This document shows positions 11,701 through 25,244 of a stretch of 64,000 nt of DNA, one piece after another. Under the pieces are notes generated by a model. The model saw only the letters and a list, made by a program, of their open reading frames with translations, was not told the origin of the DNA and did no database searches. Source of the stretch: Symsagittifera roscoffensis (Eukaryota; Xenacoelomorpha; Acoela; Convolutidae); NCBI RefSeq assembly GCF_963678635.1, contig NC_087067.1:2854001-2918000 (forward strand), read 5' to 3'. Position numbers and translations under genes: made by a program. Every line of letters starts with the position of its first letter. Position 1 is the first letter of the stretch.

Positions 11701-13612
11701 AGACAGTGAGGAAGGGAATTTGTCCGGGGATTCGGATGAATGGGAGAATGACTCAGAGAAGAGTGATGATGACGGAGATAGTCTTTGCATGATATTAGCG
11801 TAGGAGTAAATGAGGCACCACGACAGAGAACTACAAGGTGACTCTTCCGCAGGAACGTACAATCTAGAGCAACAGGATAAGTACGGAGGAGAAGAGCTTG
11901 TGAAAATAGCGGTGTCAAGGAAACCCTTCAGGGAGCTATCGTGCAACTCAAACGTCAGCACGAACGTGGCACCGGATGACGACAGGGAGGTCTTGAGAAG
12001 GACAGTTTGCGTTAAACTAAAAGACGACATCCACAGTCCCGGAGAACTGAATGGTCAAATGATGGTATTAAAGGAACACGTGAAAGCGAGATACAGATTA
12101 TCGGATCTGATACTAGCCCAGAAGAATGACAAGATGACGAGCAACCTCTCAAAATGGATCCGGACTGGGGACAAGGAAAAAGCAAACCTGGAGGAGGATT
12201 GTTACAAGATCTTGAGCCAGTTCTACAAGGAGAGAAGGGACTTACTTTATCACACAGCTGATGGTGTGGTAGCCTGCAAGAGGAAAGATGAGGAAAAGAT
12301 ATTACGCAAACATAATTTCATCATATTACCACAATTATACCAGACGGAGGTGTTGTTCAGATCGCACGACCAGATGGGACATCAGGGGATAGACAAGGTA
12401 CAACAAAGAATACTACACAGGTTTGATTGGCCAGGGTTGCAAAGGGCTTGCGAAAGTTGAGTCAACGCATGTTTGTCGTGTTTGCAAGTGAAAGACACTA
12501 GAAAAATGAAATTCCCACTTAAATCCGTGGAAAGCTTGGAATTTAACGAGATCGTGCAGATAGGTCATCAGAAGATCTGCATGACGGACTCGGGATACAA
12601 TCGGATACTGGTAATTATAGACCACTTCACGAAACTAGCAGAAGCGGTGCCATGTGAGACGGCCTCAGCGGAAGAGACTTGTGATCATTTGATAAAACAC
12701 TGGATATCACGATATGGTTGTCCGATGACATTCCAGTCGGACAATGGGAAAGCCTTCGTGGGGGACCTGACAAAGGAACTGATGAGGAGATCGCATATTG
12801 CTCAAGCGCATTCGACAACCTACCATCCTCAAGTGAACGGATTAGTGGAGAGGCAGAACAGAACTCTGGTGAACATGCTCAGGCTATATTGCTCGAGATA
12901 CATGACCGATTGGGACAAATATCTGCCACAAGTGGCAGGGGCGTATAAAAGCACGCAGCACTCAACAACAGGGATCAGTCCTTTTTTGATGTTGACTGGC
13001 AGAGTGAGAGAGAGAGAGAGAGAGAGAGAGCAGCAACGCCCTTGACATTCTTCTATCCGGAATACGAAGGCAAGAAGACATCACCGCAGGCGTACGTGAA
13101 GAAAGCTTTCAGGAGAAAACAAGAATTGAACAAGCTCTGTAGAAGTAACACGGCGCAGGCACAGATGAGACAGCGGAAAAGTACGACGAAAAAATATTTC
13201 AGGCTAAACCATATGCTGTGGGACAATACGTCTGCGTGTTCCGGAATGTCATACCACCAAAAGGGATTAAAAAATTACTGAAGAAATGGAGAGGACCGTT
13301 TAGGATGACAGAGGTACACCAGCAGTGCCGGTTCTATCGCCTGAGTACAGGGCGAGCGGCGCACTACGAAAATCTTACACCTCACGTCCCATCTCCGGAA
13401 GATTGGTGTGTACCACAGACCATGGAAGGACTAGAGTACATACTGGTAGAACCAGCATGTGAGGTGAACGAGAAAGGCACCAGAGAAAAGAATGACTGCA
13501 GCGAGGACGTGAGCATGGATGATAACGAGAAAATAGAGGTGGATTCGGACAAAGGGTCTTTCGCGGAGGAAGATTGGAATGATCCAGAGCAGAACGAAAT
13601 CCGGATCAACCG
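8732..13612 (+). pseudogene. Element B pol remnant
   Basis: Consecutive fragments cover protease (8790-9155, LLDTGAVLSVIP retained), linker (9302-9977), RT (10032-10499), RT connection and RNase H (10539-11351), a variable acidic region (11275-11709 and 11810-12460) and integrase (12300-13616). Key sites are lost: the RT motif YVDD reads stop-V-D-G at about 10305-10317; the first integrase aspartate is Gly (QIGHQKI near 12560); a stop follows the integrase zinc region near 12458. The second Asp (SDNGKAF) and the Glu (LVERQNR) remain. A (GA)n tract at about 13005-13030 disrupts the integrase C-terminal part. About ten frame changes make it non-functional. Confidence 0.9.
13005..13031. repeat. 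(GA)n microsatellite inside the element B integrase
   Basis: About thirteen GA dinucleotides in a row where element C has only GGGAGAGGGCGATG at the matching position. The tract is confined to the old copy and sits in the C-terminal part of the integrase reading frame. Confidence 0.9.
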
Positions 13613-14686
13613 ATGACCACAGGGACAAGTAAAGGCGATCGCAGACGGACAGGCATAAGATACAACAGGTATGGTGACGACTTCTTGGTTGACAAGAAAC
13701 AACCCTATGGGATAGGAGAGGAGTTGGTGAACGTAGGCGACCTGGTAGCCGATGAAGAATGGCAGATCATCAACGGCAGCGAGTACTCCTTGCAAGAAGA
13801 TTACTCTGTACCGGAACGAGAAATAGATCTGGAACAGAGCGAGATAGAAAGAAGGGAAAATACAAATCTGAGGGTACTGGAGTGGATGCATAATCTTGAG
13901 ACTGACGAAAGGGAGGCGCAGAACATCCGTGTCAGCAATGACGTGTCAGCAATGAAACACGTGAAGACAGGAAATCTATTATTTGGTTGGGCAGCCACCG
14001 ACCGGCCACTAGAAGTACCACCCGATATCTTGAGCCCAGCACTATCGACGGGGGCGTCGATAAATATTTTTTTCCGGGGAGTGGTGGTAGGACTTACCCA
14101 CACCAAAAATTTGATGATAAAGAAGATCAGGGAAGTGAGAGAGACTAACGGGTTAGAACTGGATCAGGAGGAAACTGAGCCTACCATAGGAAGAAATTTT
14201 AAGACAAAATTCACGATACCGAACGAGTATTCAGAGAACATCCTGATCACAGACAGCGACTTCATTTTGTCAGACAGGACGGGTTCGATCTGCATAACAG
14301 CGGACATGAGCTTCAACACGAGACTAGAAGCACACTTTAAAAGAGAATATCAGAACGTGGAGTTTATTTTCAGGCAGAGGTCAGGGTTGGGAGGAATGGC
14401 TGCGCTTCCTCCTTCACTTTCACAAGTTCCTGGTAAATATCTGTGCTTCTTGGTGACGAGGGTCAACGAGAGGAACACGATAGATCCCGAGCATGTGATG
14501 GTGGCACTAACGAGGTTGAGGGACTTCATTGTCGGAAGAGGAATACGAGAGGTTTCAATGCCGGTCTATGATCCAAACAGGGTCAGGTTGAGTCCTAGGG
14601 AACTATACGCCATTCTGCACGTGGTCTTTGAAGATACGGAGATAATGGTGCACCTGCACAAGAAGCACTACATGAGTATCGCCTGA
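13613..14686 (+). CDS. Element B macro-like domain, still open
   Basis: A 357-residue open frame, remarkably intact within a decayed element. Residues 1-130 are an acidic linker that in element C belongs to the end of pol; about 205-357 align with the element C macro-like domain. The pattern resembles OARD1/TARG1-type macro domains: SADM-like strand and helix (ITADMSF near 233-239), FKREYQNVEF, GKYLCFLVTR, a helix ending before VSMPVYDPNR, and a terminal helix-strand (AILHVVFEDTEIMVH). The GxG-type loop expected after SMP is replaced by YDPNR, so ADP-ribose binding or hydrolysis is uncertain. The comparison suggests that this domain originally continued the pol frame. Confidence 0.6.
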   Translation: MTTGTSKGDRRRTGIRYNRYGDDFLVDKKQPYGIGEELVNVGDLVADEEWQIINGSEYSLQEDYSVPEREIDLEQSEIERRENTNLRVLEWMHNLETDEREAQNIRVSNDVSAMKHVKTGNLLFGWAATDRPLEVPPDILSPALSTGASINIFFRGVVVGLTHTKNLMIKKIREVRETNGLELDQEETEPTIGRNFKTKFTIPNEYSENILITDSDFILSDRTGSICITADMSFNTRLEAHFKREYQNVEFIFRQRSGLGGMAALPPSLSQVPGKYLCFLVTRVNERNTIDPEHVMVALTRLRDFIVGRGIREVSMPVYDPNRVRLSPRELYAILHVVFEDTEIMVHLHKKHYMSIA

Positions 14687-15198
14687 GCCTTGAATGGACA
14701 TGGAGGTCTTGAGTTGGGAGGCATAGGGTTCTCGAGCCAGGTAAAAGGGGGGCACGAATCAGGTAGATGGATTTTAATGTAATTGGCAGGACAATTAAAA
14801 CTTGAAGAATTAATGGTGCTAAAACATAAAATGAATTTGCATGTTTTTAACCCCTCTAATATGAATCACTTATCGGAGTTGATTAGAATAATGTCTTAAA
14901 GGTATAATGGGAGGGGTTTTAGGCTAGGCATGGTTTTAGGTGAAGCATCTTAGTCTAAAAACTAATTCTTTTTTCAGATTGATTTGCAAACTGAATTGAA
15001 AATCAAACTACACTCACTCGAACAGAACGAGAGAAATCTCGAACGGTTCTTCACTAGCAGTACTAGAGGAGGATTTTTCTTGAAATTGTTTGGTAAAGGT
15101 ATTTCTTGAGTTGGCTTGGTAAGGTATTTCTTGAGTTGGTTTGGTAAAGGTATTTCTTGAGTTGGTTGACACGTGAGATCGCTAGAAAAGAATCAACG
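14687..15198 (+). other. Element B inter-ORF region with splice-like signals and TTCTTGAGTTGG repeats
   Basis: Non-coding. A donor-like CCAG|GTAAAA lies at 14741 and an acceptor-like tract ending TTTTTTCAG at 14977, followed by ATTGATTTG; both match element C in position and surroundings. Three copies of a unit containing TTTCTTGAGTTGG-TTGGTAAAG lie at about 15090-15170, just before the second frame. A block GGTGCTAAAACATAAAATG (near 14815-14833) is also shared with C. Confidence 0.6.
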
Positions 15199-18100
15199 AT
15201 GGCGGATCGTTTCTGAAAGTCCATGCCAGCAGCGCTTCAAAGACACACCCTTGATTAGCTATACAAACGCTTGAGGGACCCTGATTATACGCAAGGGGAC
15301 GAAAGACTGGCGGTGATGTTGAATGCCATCCTTCAACTGGAAGCACAAGGCGAATGCAGGCAGTCAGCGACGGAAGCCGTGTTGATGGCGGGATACACTT
15401 CAGACGGAGTATCAAACCTGGAGCAGACCAGATGGCTATCCTGGAATGTGGATGAAGGCCTGAGAGGGCATGACCTTGCGAGAAACCCTGGCTTGAGTAG
15501 CGACACGGAATATGGTGCGGGAGAAGCGACCCATCAGGAGCAGCGACTCAGTCCACGAGTAAGCCACCGTCGAGGTTTGGCTCGCAAAAAACAGAAGAGT
15601 CGTATCCTGATCTCGGCAGTATGAAGAGAGAGTTGGAATGGGCCCAAAGGGAACGGGACAAAGCCATTCTGGATAGGAATCAGGCGACTCTTGAGAGGGA
15701 TCAAGCCAAGCTTGATCGCGGGCGGGCAAAACTTGAGCGGGACAAGGCGATTCTTGATCGGGATCTGCTTATGGCAGAACGAGTACAAGAGCAGAGGCTA
15801 CAAGAAAGCGTAGCCAATTGTGACCAAATAAAATACCAGAACTAGAGCTATTACAAAGGAGGCAGCAAGCTGTCGCGAGTGGAGTGGAAAGAGAAAAAGA
15901 GGACTAAGACTGAACCGGCTGTCACGAGATCGAGATCGGAGTCGCGAATGGAGGTAGACGAAGCTCCTCGAGCGGAGGGTCGCTTCAGCTTGGACCGTGC
16001 GGCCCAAGAACACATGAATGAGGGCCTGGAAGCATGGACGACTCCCGAACCGGTTCCTTCCCTGCGCAATCTAGAGGCAAATCCAGTTAGGCCTTTAATA
16101 AAAATCTCGCTGCCAGGTTTGACGCCCAAATCAACCAGTAGTAGTCAGACCGAGACGGGCACGTCGCGCCTCAGGGAGTTGCAAGAGAGGTTGCAGTCAA
16201 GGGCTCGAGAGAATTCAGAACGAGAAGAGCGACCACCGACCTGGAGGAAACACCCTGTGAGGAGCGTAATCTTCATAAGTTACAAGAAGAACACAGACGG
16301 TGCCTATCACAGGCATAACCGGATGGATTGGATAACGGCGCAGCGCCCGAGCAGGGATGCCTTCCACGACGCTTCTTGGGCTGAATATTTCACACAGCCC
16401 AGGATACCCGAGGGTGCAGTCCACTTGATTATAGCGGACAGCCTGATACGGGTGTTAACACGAATCCAGGCGCATTGGCAGGTGGGGATCATGAGTTTCT
16501 CTGGTGCTGCAGCACCCCAGATGCTGGCATCGCTGGAAATGCTGGAGATAACGAAGATCTACACGGTCACGCTGATGCTGTGAACCAATGACGTGTCCAG
16601 AGGCGAACAGAGGAAATTGATGAGGCGACAAGAGAAGATGAGTTGTAATCTTGAGAAGTTGAGGATCTATCTAGATCCAGCCATAATCACTATTTGCAAC
16701 GTACCGTATAACATGATGGCCGATCAGAACGCGAGGGAGATGAACGGCACGGTGCGCAATCTCAATGAGATTATCAGGCAGATACAGCAGAGAATCGTAC
16801 TCCCCGTGAAACTACTCGATGTATCAAGCATGATGGAGAATTCCCTTCCGGATGATGCGTCTTCGGATGGCAGCCACTGTGATAGGCCCAGGGGTACGGA
16901 ATGGCTGAATGGTGTCTTCCAAGGCACGTAAACCTTCTGGAGTCAGATCTGCTGGAAACGGGCCAGTTCACCTTTGGTCCACCCCAATACCTCTCTTTTT
17001 CACTATTAGGCCCTTGTCTGATCGTTTGGGAGGAAGGACCAACTCGAGAGAAAGCTCAAGGAGCAGGAGGAGTAGGCTACTAGGAGCCACGCCGATGGAA
17101 GGAGACGAGGAAGAATCATCCACACCCCCACAGCTCGGTAGTGTCCTCGTTGGTGGTCGTGGATAATAAGAAGATGGAGAGATCAGGGGAGGCGAGCAAA
17201 GCCCGATATCTCGAGAGAATAAAGGAACTGGACCTGGAACATCTGGCATGCAGACAAGAGTTAGCGGGCGGAGTTCTGGGGCTGAAGAATGTGTCTTGAG
17301 TAGACATCACTGTGTGGATTGGCTAAAAGCCCACGAAGCACATTTCTCGAGAGCCAGGACATTGGAAACTGCAGATCTAATGAGAATACCAGAGAAATCG
17401 ATAATGGACCCAGTAAATTACAGACCCATCAAGCAGCTAGGGAGTCCGGATCTAATCGTGGAACTTCACAAGCATCGAACGTGCATAGCCAGAATCAGAG
17501 TGGCAATTCCTGCACAACTAAGGATGGTCGAGAAACTTCTTGAGCCAAAGAGCATGGGGATGCTAGACACCGGATACCTGGGTCCAAAGCTCGCTGAAGA
17601 CCCGAAGTATGGAAGATCCTGTGGGACTTAACAGCTGGCAAAAACCTTGGCAGTGTACGATCGATCAGATCCCGGAGCAGCGAGAGCAATCATCGTGGCC
17701 GGATCGGATTTCAAGGGGACGTCGACGAAGTTATTTTGGCCAGAAACCCTAGTGTACCTGCTGCCTGGAGCGGAACTGAACCAGATGCTGACCATGGCGG
17801 TGGCTATAAAATTGGAGACGCCGTGCGAGCCAGAGCTGTTGCTATTCGCGAGGATGAATGACCACCTGCATGCGCGGGACTTCTAGAGCATTTGAAAGAA
17901 GCGGAACCAACTCTCAAGAAGATCTGGGAAGCTATTCAGACGCTGTTTGCAGCAATGAATGAGGTGGAGGAGTTGGTAGCTTCTCGATTTGGACCAAAAA
18001 CGAGAGTAGTGTTCACTTCATCGCCAGGCTACTCGAGCATGCCACCAGCATTGCAGTTCGTGTATGCAATATTGATCTTGATAGCGGAGGGCAATGCTTG

Positions 18101-21100
18101 ATGGATGCTTATGGCTGCTCCGAATCGCGAGCTGGAGCCAACAAACTTAAGACTTCTTTAGTCTGAACTGGCAGCGGCATGGGCGGACGTATCTCATGCT
18201 CTGAGGGGATTCTATGAGTTGGCAGATATCTTGATTGTGCTGGATGAGGTTCTCTGCCTTGAGGTGTCGAATCTCGCCAGACAGCTGAAGTTCAACCCGG
18301 AGATTGGGGACGATCATCTCGCGATAACCCATCTAACAACCAGCCTGTGGTTCCAGAGCATGGATCTGACACTCACGAGCTCCACCAGCAGCGCGAGAGG
18401 ACCAAATAGTGAAAGAAAGAAAGTGGACGCGGCCGAGAAACAATTAGATTCCATAGGATATCGCTTGACACAAGAAAGAGGGAGGTGGCCGTTTCTGAAC
18501 CCGAGGCTTCAGAATGCGACGGACAAGACGAGGGAGAGTGCTCCACCCCTCATCAAACAAATATGGAATTTTCTTGAGGAGCAGCTAGAGGTGGCAGAAG
18601 AGAGGGAGATGACTGTGGGGAGATTTGTCACAGCAGCTAATGAAGTCACTGTTGGGGGTTTCTGGACGAATCAATCAAAGGGCGAGCTGAAGACCAGGAG
18701 GGACTACAAGATCTTGCGATTCGTGAGCCCATGCTGGTAGAAGAAGTATCTGAAAGAGGTGTTCTACGCAGGAAACACCATCTTTGAAGCGTTGGTACAG
18801 GAGCTCTTGAGTATGCCCATCAACCTCTTGCTGGCTTTGTATTTGGTGTAACCCAGGTACCTATTCAATATGGGGCCAGCGTACATGTTCAGTAGGGGCG
18901 CGGGAACACTTCAGATTGATGGGTATCTGACGCTGATACTCTTGACGCATGGGGAATTAACGGTGTTCCATCGGTTGATGAAGTATGGTGCACCCCTGTC
19001 GGTCAGGAAGGCTCACTCGAGTATGGAAAATTTTTCGTACAAGTGTGCTGCCGGACTGCAGACAATGCTTGTGGAGTACCTGCTGATGCAAAATCGATAC
19101 TTGACGGGTGAAGAGAGAAACCCCAAGACGAGGGAAGAGTTGAGAGAGGCGAATAAGGGCATACCCCATCTTACTGACTGGTGTTTGACCTTGAGATCTG
19201 ATCCAATGGAGCTGATCAGAGGCTTGGGGGAAGTCGTGACCTGCGTTTACGGGCCAGCAGTGACGTATGCAATCCCGGATCCACTTGTTGTGGCGTATCG
19301 ACACTCAGTGGTGCACGTGAGCCTGATCAGCATTCTGGATGGGACAGCACGCAACTGGCGCAGACAAGAGGACTTGAGAGCGCAGATGAGCGAGACGGTG
19401 CTTTTTGGAAAAAGAGGATCCAGAGCTAGTGGTGTACAATTTCAGGGGACAACTGCAGTGCAGAATGGGAGAAAAACGCGAGGGTCCCATCGAGGTCTAT
19501 CCAAGTTTTTGAACCTGAATCCAGTGACGAGCGACAAGAAGGAAGTCTTGAGAATCCCGGCGTGAACGAAAAGTTTCGAAATCACGAAGAAGGAATTGGA
19601 AACGATTCTAGAGCGGGATGTCCTCCCTGCTGCCGTCCCGGAGTTCCCCACGGTGAGAAGAATGACCTTGGGAATGAACAGCCCCCTGGTGTTCCCTTCC
19701 CTGCACGCGAGAGCCACGGTAGAGAGACAACAGAGAGAGTTCACGGAGGGCTGGGATCTTCTGTTTATTGGATATTTGGCAGCGGTCTATTTCCACACGT
19801 GCGAGATTAAGATAAATTCGTGGACTAAACAAGCAAAAAAGACGCGAGGCTCGATGCCCCCTAAGTTTGAGGTTCGAGATGTCTTGAGAACACTTAAGGA
19901 GGCTGGACTCGAAAACAAACTGCCAATTTATGACGATGGAAGGATGCTCGTGGAGGAGTGTCATATGGCACTGAAGGACGATATGATGTTTGCCACCAGA
20001 AAGTACCGAGTGCCGTATGGTCTGGAGGAGTTGGAGTTGAGGTAAGAAGGCAAAAGGCTGAATGCAGCAGGACCCTTGTATTTATCCCTCACGGAGTATA
20101 AGACAGCAGACCCTACGACACCTTCACCCCTGTCTGTGGGAAACCCAGGAGACAGAAGGAACCTTCCAGTGGAGAACAGGTTCACTAACGCGCTAGAGAG
20201 GAACCAGCCAGAGCCAGGAGAGGGGGAGAGTATGAACGAAACTGTCAGCGAAGCTGGAGAGGAAATGGAGGTGAGAAATAAGCCAGACGGAGGGACGACG
20301 AACAGGAAGTTTAGCCCCGGCACCACACGTGAGCTACTGCAAGAGCTGAGTGGTGACGACTGGGCAAACACAGCCACCCCACCTTTGGGATCTCCCCGGA
20401 AGAATCTTGAGCTACCACTAACGAGTGAAGCATCCAAAATGGGCATCGTGCTCCTAACCGACGAAGTAAGGGAGGAGTATACCTTTGAGGGCAACAAAGA
20501 CATGTTCTTGGGTACGTTGGACGAGGAGGCGTGGCGAAGTTTCCTGGATGAATTCAACCAGAGGGTGGAGAACAAAGTGCGTGAAGTAGATGACTTCAAG
20601 GAAGAGCTATGGAGCACGGTGGTGAAGTTTGGAGAGCCAGTCCTGATCGGCACTTGACTGGAGAGAAAGGAAGAGAAGTGCTGCTCCAGAAGATGATTGG
20701 CCTAAGGAAGGAGAAGCAGAACGCCGGTTCCAGCCCATGTGAAGATAGCTCTACTCTGAACAAAACTACTGATGATAAAAAAAATAAGTGCTGAGGTAGA
20801 TGATAAAAGTAAGAAGAGTAATATGATTAAAATTACTATTATTCTTAAGGCTAGAGAAGGGGGGAGGCAAGAGTCGGAAAAGAGGGACCTGGACAAAGAA
20901 GTGGAGTCAGTGATGGTGGTGACAACGCCCCCGAGTAAAGGAATAAGGTCTAGGAAAAGGATACGGGAGACAGAGGAATGACTTCAAACCCCAGAAGACA
21001 AACGTGAAAAGGGGTTCGACGAATGGACAGACGTGGGAAGTGGTCATCCGGAAGGAGTGGCTTTCGACGCAACACCAGGCCATTGGGAAGTAAGTGACGT

Positions 21101-23919
21101 GCGATCCTCTCGAGAGGAATGCGATGAGGAATACCGCTCGGCCTTGATGATGGCTCTGGAGACCACGAAAGAACTGCAGAAGCGCCTGAAGGAGCTTGAT
21201 CGCGGGGTGTCGCGCAAGCGGCGGCATTGGGCTGCCCAACAGAAGGCCGAGGTTCACAAACTAGAGTTGGGAAACAAGTTGGGGCAATCTTGGGATAACC
21301 TGCTGCTTGAGTAATTTGAAGATGCGATGAGAGCACCTTCGTCAGCGTTGCCATTGATGGCGACTCCTTTTGTCCGCACGGCAACGGCAGGACAGTTGAT
21401 GTTCACGTGGAGTTTTTGCGGGAGTGGCATTGGAAGCGTTGACCTCGGACGATATACTGAAACTGGGCGGAAAGAGTCTTCAAGTGTATCAACTTCAACT
21501 GCTGGTGCGACATATTGCCCGAGACAACTCGGGATTAAGCCTAGCGAGAAGAAAAGATGCCACTTGTTTCTTGAGGTGGATTATGTCAGTGATAACTGAC
21601 ACTACTGTACAAATGTGCCATCAAAAAGCGAATGGAAAAAAAACCATCGAAAGGAGAGTCTCCACTGTTATCCTGAACGTATACCAGAGTACGGGAATCG
21701 AAAAAGAAGAGAGCTCGAGGAAGTCTCTAGAGAGCCATGGGAAATTTGATGAAATACGGAGGTTCTATAACAAGAAATTCGAGGAGGGGCATGACGTACA
21801 TCGTAACTTGGCCCGGGCAGAAGAATATGGGAAACCCACAAAACGTGGAGAAAATCAATATGTGTCTGGAGTAATGGGAATAGCTTACAACCCTTTCTTG
21901 GATTCGGAGGCCGGAAATGCCTGCATGAATTTTCAGGTGGCAGAATTGTTGAAGTTCTGGGCGGAGAAAATCATCGAGATCGATCCGACAGAAAGGGAAA
22001 GGCCAAGCCTAGGTCTGTTACTCGACAAAAATGCCAGAGGTGATCAGCGTGCCGCGCTCGAACAAGAGTGTGGAACTAAAGATGGGAAATGGAAACGACC
22101 TGTTGGTCACGAATTTGGGGATTTTTGGAAGTTGCTGAGACCCTCTTGATGCCCTCACCCACACGCGAGTTTGATTGAAGAAATCACGGAGCGAGTGACA
22201 CCGTCACCAGCGAAGGATGAAGATTTGGGGAATCTGAACGTGGTGAACAAAATAATCTTACCTCAGCGAAAGGAATCGACGGAAACGACGGTTAAACAAG
22301 AAAAACTAGTGAAGAAGATGGAACCGGGTAGTTGTCTGGACCTGGTGTGAGGAGGTGGAGATTATGCCTGTGATGGACAATCCTGCGTCAGAATACAATC
22401 GTTTCATAAGGAAGTTCGAGCCAGGTGGTTTAGTGACATCACGGAGAAGGAACAAAGTGAGGTGCAGATAGTGGCTGAATGCTATACGAGCACCACGGTG
22501 AACTTAGCGACGGCTTTGGGATTCTTCTCGAGGATGTGCAGCTTAAAATCACTGGAGATGATAGAATCCGAACTCCAACTAGTGACGGCGTTGAGCATGG
22601 GGTCATGGCCTGGAGTGTTGCGGATGGTCCAAAAGCACATCAGAGGATGGAAGATCGATCTTGAGGCGGAGATAGGATTTCCCGTGAGTGAAGTCTACAG
22701 TTTGCCAACGAACGCAAAATCTCTAGTGGGATCGGTAATGGCCAAAATGTGTGGAAGCCACTACCCATTACATATGGCGATGGTGGAAGCATCCAGTCAG
22801 AGGGTGTTAATTGACAAAGCCTTCTCGATACCCAAGTGTGTACGCCTGGCTCGCATGTCGCATCACTCACACCGACTGTTGAGGAAAATCCTGGGAGCTG
22901 TGCCGGAGGACCAAAGAGAGAACTTGAGTGAGATCTGGGGCGAGGAACTCTTGAGCTTAGAAAATGAAATCACGAGTGATATCGAGAGACAAAACATGAT
23001 CGGGAAAGCGAAGAATAGTGCCCCAGCTATGGAAGGGAATGACGTAGCACATGAGAAGATGATGGAGTTTGAGCCTCTGTTGGAACCTTCGGGAGAACCC
23101 AACCTCCGGAGTATCAACCTGACATATGGAAATGCCCATGCCACTGCCTGGTGCATACAGTGTGGTATCCGGAGCGTTCGAACCTCTGCTTGATATGGGA
23201 CGTGGAAGAAATTCGGTCAGTCGGGTTACCTGACCGTCAGCAGAAGGTCACCTTTTTCGTGTTGAGTTCGATGCTGGCGTTGCGATGGATTGAGGAAAAT
23301 GTGACGAAATATCGACAGTCGAGAGAACCTACATCGGAATCAATACATGCCATTGACTACAACCGGAGGCTTGAGTTGTTTGAGACTGCGTGCAAAGTAA
23401 TCTCTCTACCTATGGAGGTTAGGCACGAGTGGAGTCGCATAAGATTCTTGCCATGGTTTCGAGCGACATTGACATCTTAGTTATACACGGTGACGAAGGA
23501 TCATATGAAGAAACATCAGAAGGAGTATCGACAGTTCCTGGCCGAAATTGGACCGGAAGCTTTCAAGAGGCCCTTGTTAACCAATTGTAATGCTATAACC
23601 ACGGGTTGGAAAAGAGTTGGTAGAGTGTCTCGTGACAATACCAAAGCGAGGGAATCGATATAGGAGAAAGACGTGGCGAAGAACCTTGAGCCTGAGTTTG
23701 CACAAATCCTTTTGCAGAAATGGGGAATCTAAAGTGAATGATCTACCGAATCAGGTGAGAAGACTACAAGAGCAAAGGCAGTGGATGCGGTCCTACAAAC
23801 AGCTGAAGGCATGTTAAGAGATCGTAATCAGTTTCGATGACAAAAAAGAACTGGCAAGGCAGAATACGATGTCTAATGTGTCAGGACCCAAAATCTCGAA
23901 GACAAGAAGCACGAACTGA
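15199..23919 (+). pseudogene. Element B giant second ORF, decayed
   Basis: Homologous over its whole length to the second frame of element C. It starts with a conserved ATG-GCG-GAT-CG at 15199 and meets a TGA five codons later. Recognisable blocks: N-terminal region (15271-15624), coiled coil (15621-15845), SGNH-like region (15879-16583 and on), second SGNH-like region (17641-18101), then C-terminal blocks to about 23919. SGNH lesions: block I is ADS instead of GDS (near 16438), and the Gly codon of GTND is TGA (near 16581). At about 18580 it reads a Gln codon where C has TAA, showing that C's stop is derived. The 8.7-kb homology implies the giant protein was an ancestral feature of the family. 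Confidence 0.85.
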
Positions 23920-24355
23920 AGAGGGTGTTCAGGGATTGGTTCTTGAGTCGTGAGTGGTACAAAGAAAAAAGGGCGTGAGTCTGAACTCGGATGAAATCTG
24001 AGGGCACGGAAAAGAATTTTTAATGAAAAACTATTGTTACTAGTATATTATACCTACTATATAAATCAAAATGATGCATAACAATTTCCTGAATGGGTAA
24101 AACAAAAGAAATTTTACTCGTTAGCTTACAAAGTGGAAATTCAGAGTGCAGGTGTTTGCAAATTGTGATTGCTGTTTAGCGATAATGTAACAATTTTGCG
24201 TGGTTGTGAATTTTGGGGTGTAGATAAAGTTAAATCTGCTGCAAACTTCTGTAAATGACCACTGGTACTGTATCTTGAGACGCACTCAACATTCTGGGGG
24301 CTCACTGACAGACGACGAAACGCGATGAGGGCATCGATCTGGAGTCCGGGGAGTA
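23920..24355 (+). other. Element B 3' untranslated region and polypurine tract
   Basis: Non-coding, about 436 bp, aligned with the 3' UTR of C (shared ATAAATCAAAATGATGCAT and CTTCTGTAAATGACCACTGG blocks). The last bases, GGAGTCCGGGGAGTA, are a purine-rich tract directly before the LTR and are the same in C. They are the likely plus-strand primer site. Confidence 0.7.
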
Positions 24356-25244
24356 TGTGCCAGTCGGTCATATTTGGAAATTTGACCTTGAGAAAAACGT
24401 TTAGTCTTGATTTTGGATTTTGGGGTGAAATGCAATTTTTCAAAAATTCGAATTGAGCATGTCATGCTCAAGTTTCTTGCAACAACTGAAAATATCAGTA
24501 AAATAAGATCAGAAGATTCGAACTACAATCGCGGTAAAGTAGTCAAAAATAGCAGCGGGAAATTGCTATTCGCAATTTCCGATACACACTTCGAACGAGA
24601 GTAGAGCTGTTTTACTCGTGGCAGGAGACAGAAAATAATTGCGAGTGAAAGGAAAGTAAATTCAAGTGGACTAGAGTGAGCCCTCGGTGGAAAGGTGGAC
24701 AACCGAAGTCTCCCAATGGTCCAGACCCAAAACCTATTTCTTGAGCTAAAACTAATTCATTACAAACTTCTCGAATTAAACTTAATTACCCATCAATACT
24801 AAAGTTGCTTTATAGTTCAGTTACTCAATTCTAAAGGTCGTGTCGGTATGTGAGAACCAAATTTAATTTTCTTGAGTGTGTTTTATATTGTTATGTTGAG
24901 TTAGGGAGAGTTTTTAGGTTGATCCATCTGAAATAGATCAAAGGTCCACTGTCTAATAAAAAGTAACCATACACAAGGTTCCGACCCTGTTTTCAACGGC
25001 GTTCGTGTTTTTTTAAAGTATTTCGAGACCTAAGTATGGAGGCGTTCTTATTTTATAGAGTGGGGGGTATTTTGGTAGTGGTCTTTAAGCTGTAACAAAG
25101 GTTAACTCAAGTCGCAAGTAAACCGAATTGGCTCCGACCACTTGAGATAATAAACACGAGAGATAGTGTCCCTGACACTTGAGCCAATGGTTATAGGGCC
25201 TATTTTTCTTTAACCTCATGTGACTTAAGTAGGCGACTGTTACA
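24356..25244 (+). repeat. Element B 3' LTR
   Basis: Starts TGTGCCAGTCGGTCAT and ends ACTGTTACA, about 889 bp with TG...CA ends. It aligns along its length with the 886-bp LTRs of element C at clearly lower identity. It keeps an AATAAA in the CTAATAAAAAGTAAC block near 24955-24965. No 5' partner lies in the window. Confidence 0.9.

Larger units (their letters stand above)
8732..25244 (+). mobile_element. Element B: decayed giant Ty3/gypsy-type element, 3' part
   Basis: Collinear with element C from its protease region to the end of its 3' LTR: protease, RT, RNase H, integrase, macro-like domain, inter-ORF region, giant second frame, 3' UTR, LTR. Many frameshifts and stops show it is an old copy. 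The 5' portion is absent; homology starts in mid-protease leader at about 8732, next to the LTR of element A. The simplest reading is that A split B and the rest of B lies left of the window. B is useful as a comparator because it shows which breaks in C are private. Confidence 0.9.

Noticed and set aside
19608-20653. Long antisense frames over element coding regions (for example 19961-20653 and 42859-43833, minus strand)
   Set aside because: Shadows of the sense frames; low-complexity Ser/Leu-rich products without conservation.
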